Program-made: the position numbers and the translations under genes | Notes under the pieces: generated by a model | Seen by the model: the letters and a program-made list of their open reading frames with translations, nothing else | Told to the model about the DNA's origin: nothing | Databases searched by the model: none | From: Chloroflexota bacterium | GTDB lineage: Bacteria; Chloroflexota; Limnocylindria; Limnocylindrales; CSP1-4 | Assembly: GCA_012026785.1 (NCBI GenBank) | Contig: VEOW01000012.1 | Location: 1 to 44,264, forward strand | Direction of reading: 5' to 3' | Length of the DNA stretch: 44,264 bases | Part shown: positions 29,160-37,374 of the stretch, piece by piece | Layout: each line of letters opens with the position of its first letter | How positions within the stretch are numbered: position 1 is the first letter of the stretch

Positions 29160-30448
29160 CTGAGCTACCCGCCGAGTTCTGCGATCGACCGCTGTTGAGC
29201 GCGAAGACGCTCGGCTCGATCCGCGCCCGCCTGGTCGCGCGCCTGGCGCCCGAGGTCCTCAACCCGTTCGACCGGACGCCGGAGCGCGAGGCAACGCTGC
29301 GAGCGGCGATCGGAGACATCCTCACCGACCCTGAGCTCGACCTGGCCTCGACGCCCGCGATGATCGCCTCGGTCGAGGCGGCGGTGTGCGGGCTCGGGCG
29401 CCTCCAGCCGCTGGTCGACGACCCCGACGTCTCCGACATCCTCGTCAACGCGCCCGACGCGATCTTCGCCGAGCGAGCCGGCCGGCTCGAGCCGACCGGG
29501 GTCGTCCTCGCCTCGCCCGAGGAGCTGGTCGAGGTCGCCCAGCGGATTGCGGCGCTCGTGGGTCGCGAGCTGTCGTTCGCCCACCCGATCGTCGACGCCC
29601 GGATGCCCGACGGCTCGCGAGTGAACGCCGTCATCCCGCCGGTCGGCGGGCCGTATCTCGCGATCCGCAAGTTCAACCGTCTTCGGCTCGACATCGGCCC
29701 CGGCGGGCGACACGGTCGCGACTGGGTGACGGACGGCGGTATGAGTGCCGACATGGCCGAGTTCCTGGCCCGCATGGTCCGGGCCAAGGCCAACGTCCTC
29801 GTCGCCGGCGAGACGGGCGCCGGCAAGACGACGCTGCTGCGCTCGCTGACCGACCTCTTCGACCCCGCCGAGCGGGTCGGCGTCGTCGAGGACACGGCCG
29901 AGCTCGCGCTCGAGAACCCCGACCGGTTCAACCTCGAGACGATCCATCCCCACGACCTGGCGACCGGCGAGGCCGAGAACCGCCTGCTCGACGTCGGCGA
30001 CCTCGTGGCGAACGCCCTCCGGATGCGACCGGACCGGCTGATCGTCGGCGAGATCCGTTTGCCCAAGGAGGCCTTCTACACACTCCAGGCGCTCCACACC
30101 GGCCACGACGGCTCGGCGACGACGATCCATGCCAGCTCGGCCGAGGACGCGCTGTTCCGCCTCGAGCTACTCGCCCGCCAGTCGATGCGGGACCTGACGA
30201 TCGCCGACCTGCGGACCTACATCGCCCGAGTGTTCGACCTCGTCCTCGTCCTCCGACGGTTGCGTTCGGGCCGGCGGATCGTGCGCCAGATCGCGGCCCT
30301 CGACGGCGTGGGCCCCGACGCCGCGTATCGCCTGGTCGACGTCTTCCGGAGCGTCCGGACCGACGGCTCCGACACCGTGACCTGGGTCGCGACGGACGGC
30401 TGGCAGCCGCCGGACCGCCTTGCGTCGCGGATGGAGCTCGAGGCGTAA
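29156..30448 (+). CDS. tadA: Tad pilus assembly ATPase TadA/CpaF
   Basis: 430 residues of the type II/IV secretion ATPase family. Walker A GETGAGKTT lies at 218-226, the Asp box in GVVEDTAEL, Walker B in RPDRLIVGEIR, and the His box in LHTGHDGSATTIHAS. The N-terminal domain has the CpaF signature GRLQPLVDDPDVSDILVN. It powers assembly (and perhaps retraction) of Flp pilin fibres. ATG 29156 overlaps the TadZ-fusion stop. Confidence 0.95.
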   Translation: MTELPAEFCDRPLLSAKTLGSIRARLVARLAPEVLNPFDRTPEREATLRAAIGDILTDPELDLASTPAMIASVEAAVCGLGRLQPLVDDPDVSDILVNAPDAIFAERAGRLEPTGVVLASPEELVEVAQRIAALVGRELSFAHPIVDARMPDGSRVNAVIPPVGGPYLAIRKFNRLRLDIGPGGRHGRDWVTDGGMSADMAEFLARMVRAKANVLVAGETGAGKTTLLRSLTDLFDPAERVGVVEDTAELALENPDRFNLETIHPHDLATGEAENRLLDVGDLVANALRMRPDRLIVGEIRLPKEAFYTLQALHTGHDGSATTIHASSAEDALFRLELLARQSMRDLTIADLRTYIARVFDLVLVLRRLRSGRRIVRQIAALDGVGPDAAYRLVDVFRSVRTDGSDTVTWVATDGWQPPDRLASRMELEA

Positions 30449-30450
30449 CC

Positions 30451-31335
30451 ATGGACACGCGGCTCCTCTCCTCGATCCTGGCCGGCGTGGCTGTCTTCTT
30501 TGTTCTCCTCGCCCTGTTCCCGGGCACGGCCGAGGGGCCGGAGACGAGCATCCGCGACTCGGTCCGCGGCTGGTGGGGAAGGCGGGTGGCCGGCGCGGCC
30601 GAGCTGATCGCCAAGGCCCGCCTCGAGCTCAGCCCCCGGACGCTGATCGCGATCACCATCGCGGGGCCGCTCGTCCTCGGTGCGATCGGGTTCCTGCTGT
30701 CGCCGATCGTTGGGCTCGTCGGCGTCGGCGTCGGGCTGCTCCTCCCGCGCGCCTACCTCGACTATCTCGTCCGCGGCGAGGCCCGGGCCGCCGACGACGA
30801 CGCGCCGCGGATCCTGCGGGCGATGGTCAACCGGGCGGCGGCGGGCGGCACCTATCCCGACCTCTTCGCGGCGGCGGCCGAGGCCGCCCGCCACCGCTGG
30901 GTGCGCTCGGACTTCGAGGAGGCGCAGGCGCGCTACTACGCGGCCGAGCCGCCGGCCGACATCCTGCTCGGGCTGCGGCGCCTCCAGGCCAGCCGGAACC
31001 TGCGACTGGTAGTCGATGCGCTCGCCGTCTCGATCCGCACGCAACAGCCGGCGTCGGCGGCCGGTCAGGTCCTCGCCACCCTCGGCGAGGCCGCGCGGGC
31101 CAACCGCTCGATCGCCCGCCAGGCCGCCTCCGAGAGCCGAGGTCTCCGGATCCAGGCGGCGATCCTCGCGATCGTCATCCCGGCGATGTTCCTGTACCTC
31201 TCCGCGGTGAACCCGGAGCTCATCGCGCCGGTCACCTCGACGGCGCTCGGCCAGTACGTCCTGTTGCCCGCGGCGGTCCTGCTCGAGATCGCGGGGATCG
31301 TCCTGTCCTGGCGCGTCACGAGGCTCGAGGCGTAG
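30451..31335 (+). CDS. tadB: Tad platform protein TadB
   Basis: 294 residues with the T2SSF platform architecture: an N-terminal membrane helix (about 5-25), a helical pair near 66-105 and C-terminal helices (230-290). The cytoplasmic domain contains LRAMVNRAAAGGTYPDLF and VVDALAVSIRTQQPASAAGQVLATLGEAARANRSI, typical TadB/TadC sequence. It starts 2 nt after tadA and ends 3 nt before tadC. With TadC it forms the inner-membrane platform on which TadA acts. Confidence 0.88.
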   Translation: MDTRLLSSILAGVAVFFVLLALFPGTAEGPETSIRDSVRGWWGRRVAGAAELIAKARLELSPRTLIAITIAGPLVLGAIGFLLSPIVGLVGVGVGLLLPRAYLDYLVRGEARAADDDAPRILRAMVNRAAAGGTYPDLFAAAAEAARHRWVRSDFEEAQARYYAAEPPADILLGLRRLQASRNLRLVVDALAVSIRTQQPASAAGQVLATLGEAARANRSIARQAASESRGLRIQAAILAIVIPAMFLYLSAVNPELIAPVTSTALGQYVLLPAAVLLEIAGIVLSWRVTRLEA

Positions 31336-31338
31336 TCG

Positions 31339-32253
31339 ATGGACACCGTGCTGCCGAGCTCGATCCTCACCGGCGTCGCGGTGTTCAGCCTGCTCATGTT
31401 CATCTTCGCCCCGTGGCTGTTCCCGCCGCGGCCGAAGCTCGACGCGGTCCGCGCGAGCGTCCTCCCGCGCGAGCGCTACGAGCGGCTCGTGGTCGCCGAC
31501 CGGCCGTGGTGGGAGCGGCTGCTGGCGCCGGTCGCCGCCCGCCTCGCTTCGCGGCTGCCAGCCCTCGCCAGCCAGGTCAGCGAGCGCGACATCGTCCGGG
31601 CCGGGTTCGACCCGGCGACGCTGACGCCCGCCGAGGGCTATGCCGCCAAGCTCGTGCTCGGCGTCGCGATCCTCGGGATCGGCGTCGCCTTCACGCCGCT
31701 GTTCGAGTTCGCGCTCATCGTCGCGCTGCCCGTCGCGTTCGTCGGCTACGTCTTCCCGACCGAGTACCTGGGCTCGATCGGGCGCCGTCGCAAGGCCCAG
31801 CTCATGCGCGAACTCCCTGACTTCCTCGCCCTCGTCCGTCCGCTGTCGGAGAGCCCCGGGCTCGAGCAGGCGATGTCGAGGGTCGCCGACGAGCTCCATG
31901 CCGCGTCGGAGGGCCAGAACCTCCTCGCCCACCAGGTCCGCTCGGCGATCGCCGCCTACGGCACCGGCGTCAACTTCTTCGCGGCGCTCGCCGACGTCGC
32001 CGCGGCGGCCGACCTCGAGGAGCTGGACGAGCTGGCGGGGGCGCTCGGTCAGGCCCGCCGAACGGGCAAGGGCGTGCCGGACGTTCTCGCCGAGCACGCG
32101 CGCTCGCTCCGCGAGGCCGCGCGGAACCGCCTGCTCGGCGCCGCCTCGACCGTCCAGCCGAAGCTGGCGGGCATCCTCGCCGTGATCTACCTGCCGATGT
32201 TCCTCGTGCTGATCGTCGTGCCCCTCTTCCTGTCGACGTTGGGGCGAATCTGA
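31339..32253 (+). CDS. tadC: Tad platform protein TadC
   Basis: 304 residues with membrane helices near 8-28, 107-145 and 270-300. A T2SSF domain reads LMRELPDFLALVRPLSESPGLEQAMSRVADEL and ELAGALGQARRTGKGVPDVLAEHARSLREAARNRL. The first 28 residues closely echo TadB (MDT...SSIL.GVAVF), consistent with the two genes being ancient duplicates. Flp follows 14 nt downstream. Confidence 0.88.
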   Translation: MDTVLPSSILTGVAVFSLLMFIFAPWLFPPRPKLDAVRASVLPRERYERLVVADRPWWERLLAPVAARLASRLPALASQVSERDIVRAGFDPATLTPAEGYAAKLVLGVAILGIGVAFTPLFEFALIVALPVAFVGYVFPTEYLGSIGRRRKAQLMRELPDFLALVRPLSESPGLEQAMSRVADELHAASEGQNLLAHQVRSAIAAYGTGVNFFAALADVAAAADLEELDELAGALGQARRTGKGVPDVLAEHARSLREAARNRLLGAASTVQPKLAGILAVIYLPMFLVLIVVPLFLSTLGRI

Positions 32254-32267
32254 AGGGAGGACGGACC

Positions 32268-32462
32268 GTGCTCGCGACCCTCGCGACCTACTTGCGCCGG
32301 GCGTGGCGTGTCATCCGCTCCGACGAGCGGGGCCTGACGACGCTCGAGTACGTCATCGCGGCCGGGATCATTCTGGTGGTTCTCGCGGCCGCGATCCTCG
32401 CCTGGAACAACGGGCTCGCTCAGCGGATCGGCGAGCTCGTCGGGCAGCTGCTCGGTCAGTGA
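32268..32462 (+). CDS. flp: Flp/Tad major pilin
   Basis: A 64-residue pilin with a class IVb-type leader: a basic N-terminus to DERG, then cleavage and the mature helix LTTLEYVIAAGIILVVLAAAILAW with E+5 and Y+6 present. GTG 32268 is preceded by GAAGGGAGGACGGACC, a strong ribosome binding site that fits high-level expression. The stop overlaps the tadE start (GTGA). The prepilin peptidase needed to process it is not encoded in this window. Confidence 0.9.
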   Translation: MLATLATYLRRAWRVIRSDERGLTTLEYVIAAGIILVVLAAAILAWNNGLAQRIGELVGQLLGQ

Positions 32463-32884
32463 CGGTGGCAGGGCGACCGGGCAGCCGAACCGACCGCCGC
32501 CGGGGCGAACGTGGCCTCGCGACGGTCGAGGCCGTCCTGGTCGTCCCGCTCGTTCTCGTGCCGATCCTGTTCGCGGTCATCGTCTTCGGCGACCTCTGGC
32601 ACACCCGCCTCGTCCTCGACGCAGCCGCCGCCGCGGGGGCCCGGCAGGCGGCCGTGGTCGGTGGGGATGGCTCGATCGTCCGGACCCGCATCGCGACCGA
32701 GTTGACCGACGGCGGCCTCGATGCCGACAGGGTCCGAGTCGTGGTTGAGCCTGCGGTGGCGGCGTGGGGCGAGCCGATCCGGGTCCAGCTCTCGATCGAC
32801 GAGGAGGCCGCGATCCCGTTCGCCGGCACTTGGGCAGTGTCGCTCGAGGCCGAGTTCGTCACCCGCAGCGAGGTGACCCGATGA
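32459..32884 (+). CDS. tadE: TadE-like minor pilin
   Basis: 141 residues. The N-terminal segment RRRGERGLATVEAVLVVPLVLVPILFAVIVFGDLW is the TadE signature, with a prepilin-like G-LATVE site and one membrane helix (about 18-42). The extracytoplasmic domain is beta-rich. GTG 32459 overlaps the Flp stop and the stop overlaps the next gene (ATGA). Confidence 0.85.
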   Translation: MTVAGRPGSRTDRRRGERGLATVEAVLVVPLVLVPILFAVIVFGDLWHTRLVLDAAAAAGARQAAVVGGDGSIVRTRIATELTDGGLDADRVRVVVEPAVAAWGEPIRVQLSIDEEAAIPFAGTWAVSLEAEFVTRSEVTR

Positions 32885-33372
32885 CGGCCCGGCGCTCCAG
32901 CGAGCGCGGCCAGGTCGCCGTGTACGCCGTCCTGCTCTTCCCGATGCTGATGCTCGTCCTGGCCCTCGTCCTAGCGGTCGGGACAATCGAGGGCCTTCGG
33001 ACACGCCTCCGGGCACAGCTTGACATGGCCGCGCTCGTCGCGACCCAGGCGCTCGATCCCGCTGCATTGGCGGCGGGGGAGCCTCCGACGCTGCAGGTTG
33101 CCGAGGCCGAGCGGCTCGCCCGCGAGTATCTCGCCCGAAACCTCGCCGCTACCGGCGACGTGCTCGTCGCCTCGCCATCCGAGATCGCAGCGGCGGCGCA
33201 GGTCGTCGTCTCGAATGAGCCGGGCACCGATCCCATCACCGGAGCGTCCAATACGACCCCGACGGTGAGCATCGAGATCTCCGCACCGGCACGGATCCCG
33301 CTGCTTGGGCTCGCCGGAATCGCGCCGGTCGTGACACTCACGATCGACGGCTCGGCATCGGCGAGGACGTGA
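32881..33372 (+). CDS. TadE/TadG-like pilus accessory protein
   Basis: 163 residues with SERGQVAVYAVLLFPMLMLVLALVLAVG at the N-terminus, matching the TadG-type motif (ERGqvav...) and a single membrane helix (about 12-35). The rest (LRTRLRAQLDMAALVATQAL, then IEISAPARIPLLGLAGI) resembles the Tad_N/TadG domain arrangement but is much shorter than full-length TadG (about 400 residues). Probably a minor pilin-like or assembly factor. Confidence 0.72.
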   Translation: MTARRSSERGQVAVYAVLLFPMLMLVLALVLAVGTIEGLRTRLRAQLDMAALVATQALDPAALAAGEPPTLQVAEAERLAREYLARNLAATGDVLVASPSEIAAAAQVVVSNEPGTDPITGASNTTPTVSIEISAPARIPLLGLAGIAPVVTLTIDGSASART

Positions 33373-33373
33373 C

Positions 33374-33922
33374 GTGAACCGCATCCCAGAGCGCAACCGG
33401 CCGCTCGTCATCGTCGCGACGGGCGTCGTAGTCCTGCTCCTCGTCGCCGGTGGCGTCCTGATCGCCGGGCAGCTCGGTCCGTCGCCCACTCCATCGACTT
33501 CGGTGCCACCGTCGGCGACGGCCTCGCCCTCGGTCGACCCGTCTACCCCGGAAGGAGGGACCACGGCGTTCTTTGACGCGTTCGCCCGGGCGCGCCGTAC
33601 GGATGATCCGTCGATCGTTCTGCCGTTCGTCACGGGGACGGAGTCGTCGGCCTACCGGACTGTCGATGCGTTCCTCCGAGGGCAGAGGGAAGTCGGCAAG
33701 GCGTCCGTCATCACGACCAATGAGCTGTCGGGCTTCGGAGTTGATGTCCAAGGCCAGACGGCGACGGTCATGGTCACTCAGGTGCTCGGCGGATACGACA
33801 TCGACCTGGACACCGGCGAGCCGCGTGAGAGCCCGACGGTGCTCCCACCCACGAACTTCAGGGTGGTGCTCAAGCAGGTGGAAGGCCGGTGGCTCGTCAA
33901 CGAGTTCGAGGCACTGCAGTGA
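33374..33922 (+). CDS. single-pass exported protein with possible NTF2-like domain
   Basis: 182 residues. One membrane helix (about 9-32), then a Pro/Ser/Thr-rich linker (35-58), then an alpha/beta domain starting TAFFDAFARARRTDDPSIVLPFV and ending NFRVVLKQVEGRWLVNEFEAL. That order of helices and curved strands suggests an NTF2-like fold. GTG 33374 is 1 nt after the previous stop, and its own stop overlaps the next start. Function unknown; part of the pilus operon. Confidence 0.6.
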   Translation: MNRIPERNRPLVIVATGVVVLLLVAGGVLIAGQLGPSPTPSTSVPPSATASPSVDPSTPEGGTTAFFDAFARARRTDDPSIVLPFVTGTESSAYRTVDAFLRGQREVGKASVITTNELSGFGVDVQGQTATVMVTQVLGGYDIDLDTGEPRESPTVLPPTNFRVVLKQVEGRWLVNEFEALQ

Positions 33923-35127
33923 GCGCGGCACGCCTCCTGCCGTGGCTGGCGTCCGCAGTGCTGGGCCTCGCCCTCGCACTCCTCGTGGCCGGCCGCGCGA
34001 GCGCACTTGATCAGGTCACGCTCAAGGTCGAGACCTGGAGTTCCGACAACGGACACGGCTACGTCGGCGTGAAGGCGAACGGCGAATGGAGCCCGCCCGC
34101 GGAGCGCCGGACGCAGCTTCGAACCAAGTACTACTCCGACTGGCAGAACATGGGCGAGCCGGCCGCGTACTGCCATGCCTGGTGGGTGTTCGTCCATCGG
34201 ACCGCCGACGACAGCACGGTCAACTTCGACAATCCGATCTCGATGGTCAACTGCGGCCCCGAGCCGGCCATCGGGGTGAGGCCATCCGGTTTCGGAGACC
34301 TCAGCCTCTACCTCGCCGTCGGGATAGAGCCGGTGACCGCGCCGGCTCGGTCCGAGCGCACGGTGACGGCCGAGCTGACCGCAGGCTGGCGCGACTGGAT
34401 CGATGACGCGATCAACGCCTACGTCCGACGGGACACGGTCCGTGTCGAGCAGTGGACCGTCGACTTCGGCGACGGGAGCCGGCGAACCTTCCCGGGCGAT
34501 GGCTCGGACCGACTCGCGACCCCGCATTCGTACGAGGCCGGCGAGTTTGATGTTGTCGTCACCGCTCGGGTCACCGGCGAGGCGTATGGCGCGGTCTTCA
34601 CGCCCGAGGGCGTGCCGTACGAAGAGGTCGCTCCCTTCGAGCTTGACATCAGCAACCTCGCCTCGGGCACGGCGCTCCCGATCGAGTACGTCCCGCCGGT
34701 GGTGGTACCGGGCGGCAGTCCCTCGGGCACGATGCCCGGCGGCCAGACGGTGGCCCCCGATGCCGCGGGCCATGCCGAGATCTTCTGGCCGCGCGGGCTG
34801 CCGTGCGATCTGTTCGTTCGCGCGGTCGTCGAGGAGGAGGGCTTCATGCGCTCGGGAGGCGTGGTCGTCGGTGGCGCAACGACCCGGCTCTTGAGCTACC
34901 GCTACCTCGGCGGCGAGAACGACCGCACGGGCGGGTCCCGAGCGGGTCCGTACGACGCCGATCAGCCGCTCCTTATGCAATGGAACACGCCGCTGCCCGA
35001 CGGCGGTTTGTACCCGATCCGGGTCGAGCTGACCGTCGAGACGACCTACGACGACGGCACCGTCCGGACATTCGACTTCACGGGTTCGATCGCCGTGATC
35101 GTCGTCTACTCCTCGATCAGTTACTGA
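33919..35127 (+). CDS. secreted protein with PKD-like domain, Tad locus
   Basis: 402 residues from GTG 33919 (overlap GTGA with the upstream stop). Residues 1-29 are a signal peptide ending AGRASA-LD. A PKD-type strand VDFGDGSRRTFPG with HSYEAGEFDVVVTARV lies near 178-215, and C-terminal strands repeat LTVETTYDDGTVRTFDFTG. Several tryptophans and cysteines early in the mature protein (NMGEPAAYCHAWW... MVNCGPE) could form a disulfide. It may be an adhesin or pilus-tip component. No catalytic motif is seen. Confidence 0.65.
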   Translation: MSAARLLPWLASAVLGLALALLVAGRASALDQVTLKVETWSSDNGHGYVGVKANGEWSPPAERRTQLRTKYYSDWQNMGEPAAYCHAWWVFVHRTADDSTVNFDNPISMVNCGPEPAIGVRPSGFGDLSLYLAVGIEPVTAPARSERTVTAELTAGWRDWIDDAINAYVRRDTVRVEQWTVDFGDGSRRTFPGDGSDRLATPHSYEAGEFDVVVTARVTGEAYGAVFTPEGVPYEEVAPFELDISNLASGTALPIEYVPPVVVPGGSPSGTMPGGQTVAPDAAGHAEIFWPRGLPCDLFVRAVVEEEGFMRSGGVVVGGATTRLLSYRYLGGENDRTGGSRAGPYDADQPLLMQWNTPLPDGGLYPIRVELTVETTYDDGTVRTFDFTGSIAVIVVYSSISY

Positions 35128-35145
35128 CTTGGAAGGAGGACCGGC

Positions 35146-35823
35146 ATGAGAGCGCGACGCGGCGTCTACCTCGCCTTCTTCCTCGTCGCCGCGCTGGGCG
35201 CGAGCGCGCTCGTCTACTTCGCCCAGCCGCGCAACGGCATCGTCCGGGCGACGACCGACATCGCGGTGCTGACGCCGATCACGGCCGACATGGTCGAGGT
35301 CGTCAGCGTCAGCCCGGCCGACGCTCCAGCGAACGCCGCCCGCAGCCTCGATGCCGTCGTCGGGCGGTACACGTCGGTCCCGATCTTGGCCGGCCAGGAC
35401 GTCGACGTCCGACTCCTCGAGACGAACCCGGGTCAGCTCGCCTTCGGCTTCGGCGCGCCGCTCGATGCGGGCCAGGTCGCGTTCGCCATTCCCGTCGAGC
35501 CCGGCCAGGCGGTCGGCGGCGCACTGGTGCCGGGGGCGCGAGTCGACATCGTTGCCGTCCCGAACGCGCTCAAGACCCAGGTGTCGGGCGCCGACTTGCC
35601 GTCGGCGGTCGTCCTCGGCCAGGGCCTCGTCGTGCTGACAATCCGGACGCCCGAGGGCAGGCAGCTGAGCGACGAGCCGGCGTCGGACACCAACCGGGTC
35701 GTCATCCCGCCCAAGCTCGGCTCGGTTGTCGTCGCCATCCCGGCCGCGCGGCTGCCGGAGTTCGCCGAGGCGGCACTCAGCTCGACGTTCTACCTGGCTC
35801 TGAGTCCAGCGGCCGCGCCGTAG
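35146..35823 (+). CDS. cpaB: Tad pilus assembly protein CpaB/RcpC
   Basis: 225 residues. An N-terminal membrane helix (8-24) leads into a SAF domain (RATTDIAVLTPITADMVEVVSV...VGRYTSVPILAGQDV). The RcpC-type domain follows: QVAFAIPVEPGQAVGGALVPGARVDIVAV. In diderms CpaB works with a secretin; none is present here. A strong ribosome binding site (GGAAGGAGG) precedes the ATG. Last gene of the pilus operon. Confidence 0.87.
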   Translation: MRARRGVYLAFFLVAALGASALVYFAQPRNGIVRATTDIAVLTPITADMVEVVSVSPADAPANAARSLDAVVGRYTSVPILAGQDVDVRLLETNPGQLAFGFGAPLDAGQVAFAIPVEPGQAVGGALVPGARVDIVAVPNALKTQVSGADLPSAVVLGQGLVVLTIRTPEGRQLSDEPASDTNRVVIPPKLGSVVVAIPAARLPEFAEAALSSTFYLALSPAAAP

Positions 35824-36019
35824 AGCGTCAGCCTCCGGAGCCTGACCGCCTGAGCGCAGTGGCCACTCGGGTGGGACCCCGAGCGAAACGGGTGGAGTCT
35901 TACGCTCTACTTGTGCCAGCGTGAGCGCACGCATGGCATAGGATTCAAGTCGGTCCGGGGCGAGCCTGAAGGTAGCGGCAGCTGGTCCTCCCGGACGCTG
36001 GTGGTCAGATGGAGGGTGC
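35824..36019. promoter_or_regulatory. intergenic region upstream of the graspetide-like operon
   Basis: 196 nt between cpaB and the precursor gene. It must hold the graspetide promoter if the operon is independent. A TAGGAT (about 35940-35945) is -10-like but no -35 fits it well. No strong terminator after cpaB is visible. GGAGGG lies 4 nt before ATG 36020. Confidence 0.35.
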
Positions 36020-36412
36020 ATGAGGCCGTTGATGGCGTCCTTCCTCGAGCGGACGGTCGAGGGAGCAAGCTCTGGTGTTTACGACGAGACCCGCGGGGTG
36101 ACGCTGGGCCGGAATGGCGTTCCCCTCGTGGAGCTCGAAGTCTCCGAAACGCTCACGAAGGTCCGCGACGAGCCCGTGGACGACGATCGAGTGGTGCTCG
36201 AGACCTTCACCGAGGTCCGCGACGAACGGACCGACGAAGAGCGGCCGCTCGCGTTCGAGACCCACACGCGTGTCCGCAACGAGCCCGTGGACGAGGAGCG
36301 CTTCCTCGCCGAAACGGCCACGGCTGTCCGGGACGAGCCGACCGACGACGATCGACTCGGCGTCGTGATGCCAATCGCCGCCGACAGCGCGACCGGGGTG
36401 GTGTCGTTCTGA
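36020..36412 (+). CDS. four-repeat graspetide-like precursor peptide
   Basis: 130 residues with a short leader and four tandem cores. Repeats lie at residues 43-57, 61-75, 80-94 and 98-112, spaced 18-19 residues. Their consensus is E-T-x-T-x-V-R-[DN]-E-[PR]-[VT]-D-[DE]-[DE]-R. The two invariant Thr hydroxyls and the invariant Glu/Asp carboxylates are what ATP-grasp macrocyclases join as esters. Residues 3-10 read PLMASFLE, close to the microviridin leader motif PFFARFLE recognised by its ligase. The tail (113-130) is hydrophobic. ATG 36020 follows GGAGGG; ATG 36032 is an alternative that would remove PLM of the leader motif. An ATP-grasp gene follows with stop/start overlap. I cannot assign it to a published graspetide group. 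Confidence 0.75.
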   Translation: MRPLMASFLERTVEGASSGVYDETRGVTLGRNGVPLVELEVSETLTKVRDEPVDDDRVVLETFTEVRDERTDEERPLAFETHTRVRNEPVDEERFLAETATAVRDEPTDDDRLGVVMPIAADSATGVVSF

Positions 36413-37374
36413 CGGTCCCGGAGATCGTCGCCGTCACCCACAGAAGAGACATCGCCGCCGACATGGTCGTTCTCGCCGCCGGGCGTCGAGGCGTCGAGCT
36501 CTTCCGGTTGAACACCGAGGACTACCCCGTTCGGCTGGGGCTTGACGTTGATCCGCTGCGTGTGGAAACGGCGCGCTTCGCTGGAGATGGCTTCGACGTT
36601 CCGATCGGTCGCGCTCGAGGGATCTGGCTCCGTAGACCGCGCTGGCCGGAGATCACACCCGAGGTCCACGACCCACTCGATCGCCTTTTCGCTCGGCAGG
36701 AGGCTGTGGCGGCGGTCGGCGGGCTGTGGCGCCTTCTCGCGGACCGCTGCGTCAGCCCGGCGGACGCGCTGCAGGCCGCGCGCTGGAAGCTGGCGCAGCT
36801 CGCGGTCGCTCGGGCGGTCGGCTTCCTGGTGCCATCGTCGCTGGTGACGACGGACGCAAGTGCAGCCCGCTCGTTCGTAGCCGCCCAGCCGACAATCCTG
36901 AAGGCGGTCGGCCAGGCGGCGGTCGCCCTGGGCGATGAGGAACGTGTCGGCCACACGGTCGAGCTCGACCCTTCAGTTGAGGCGGCATCCGTCCGCCCAA
37001 CGCCGGTCCTGCTCCAAGAACGGATTGCGAAGCGGGCGGACCTGCGCGTCACCGTCGTGGGCCAACGCGTGTTCGCGGTCCGAGTCCGCACCCCGCCCGA
37101 CGCGCCGCTCGACTTCCGGATCACCCACCCAGACGACTGCGCCTATGAAGTGGTCGATGTCGGGCCCGTGTTCGAGAGCCGCCTGCACGCCTACCTCGCC
37201 CATTGGCCGCTGCGCTTCGGCGCCTTCGACTTCGCTGAGGCCGCCGATGGGAGCCCATGGTTCCTCGAATGCAACCCCGGCGGGCAATGGGGCTGGATCG
37301 AGCGAGCCACCGGCGTTGGCATCACTGACGCCCTTGTCGACCTGCTCCTCGACCCCATCGCAGTGCACGCGTGA
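36409..37374 (+). CDS. MvdC/MvdD-type ATP-grasp ribosomal peptide maturase
   Basis: 321 residues if started at CTG 36409. The N-terminal strand PEIVAVTHRRDIAADMVVLAAGRRG is typical of microviridin ligases. ATP-grasp features follow: ILKAVGQAAVAL, then VLLQERIAKRADLRVTVVGQRVFAVRVRT, and the metal/ATP site FLECNPGGQWGWIERATG. No ATG, GTG or TTG lies in frame between the upstream stops and ATG 36463, which would delete the first strand. CTG 36409 overlaps the precursor stop as CTGA and gives normal family length. It would activate Asp/Glu side chains with ATP and couple them to Thr (ester) or Lys (amide). The stop overlaps the next gene (GTGA). Confidence 0.85.
   Translation: MTVPEIVAVTHRRDIAADMVVLAAGRRGVELFRLNTEDYPVRLGLDVDPLRVETARFAGDGFDVPIGRARGIWLRRPRWPEITPEVHDPLDRLFARQEAVAAVGGLWRLLADRCVSPADALQAARWKLAQLAVARAVGFLVPSSLVTTDASAARSFVAAQPTILKAVGQAAVALGDEERVGHTVELDPSVEAASVRPTPVLLQERIAKRADLRVTVVGQRVFAVRVRTPPDAPLDFRITHPDDCAYEVVDVGPVFESRLHAYLAHWPLRFGAFDFAEAADGSPWFLECNPGGQWGWIERATGVGITDALVDLLLDPIAVHA

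Noticed and set aside
30217-32097. A 626-codon minus-strand frame across tadA-tadC
   Set aside because: Same shadow effect; the plus strand has intact TadA, TadB and TadC motifs and no domain is recognisable on the minus strand.
26306-35823. A conjugative element
   Set aside because: No relaxase, VirD4 coupling protein, VirB4 ATPase or integrase is present; the motor and pilin are Tad-type.
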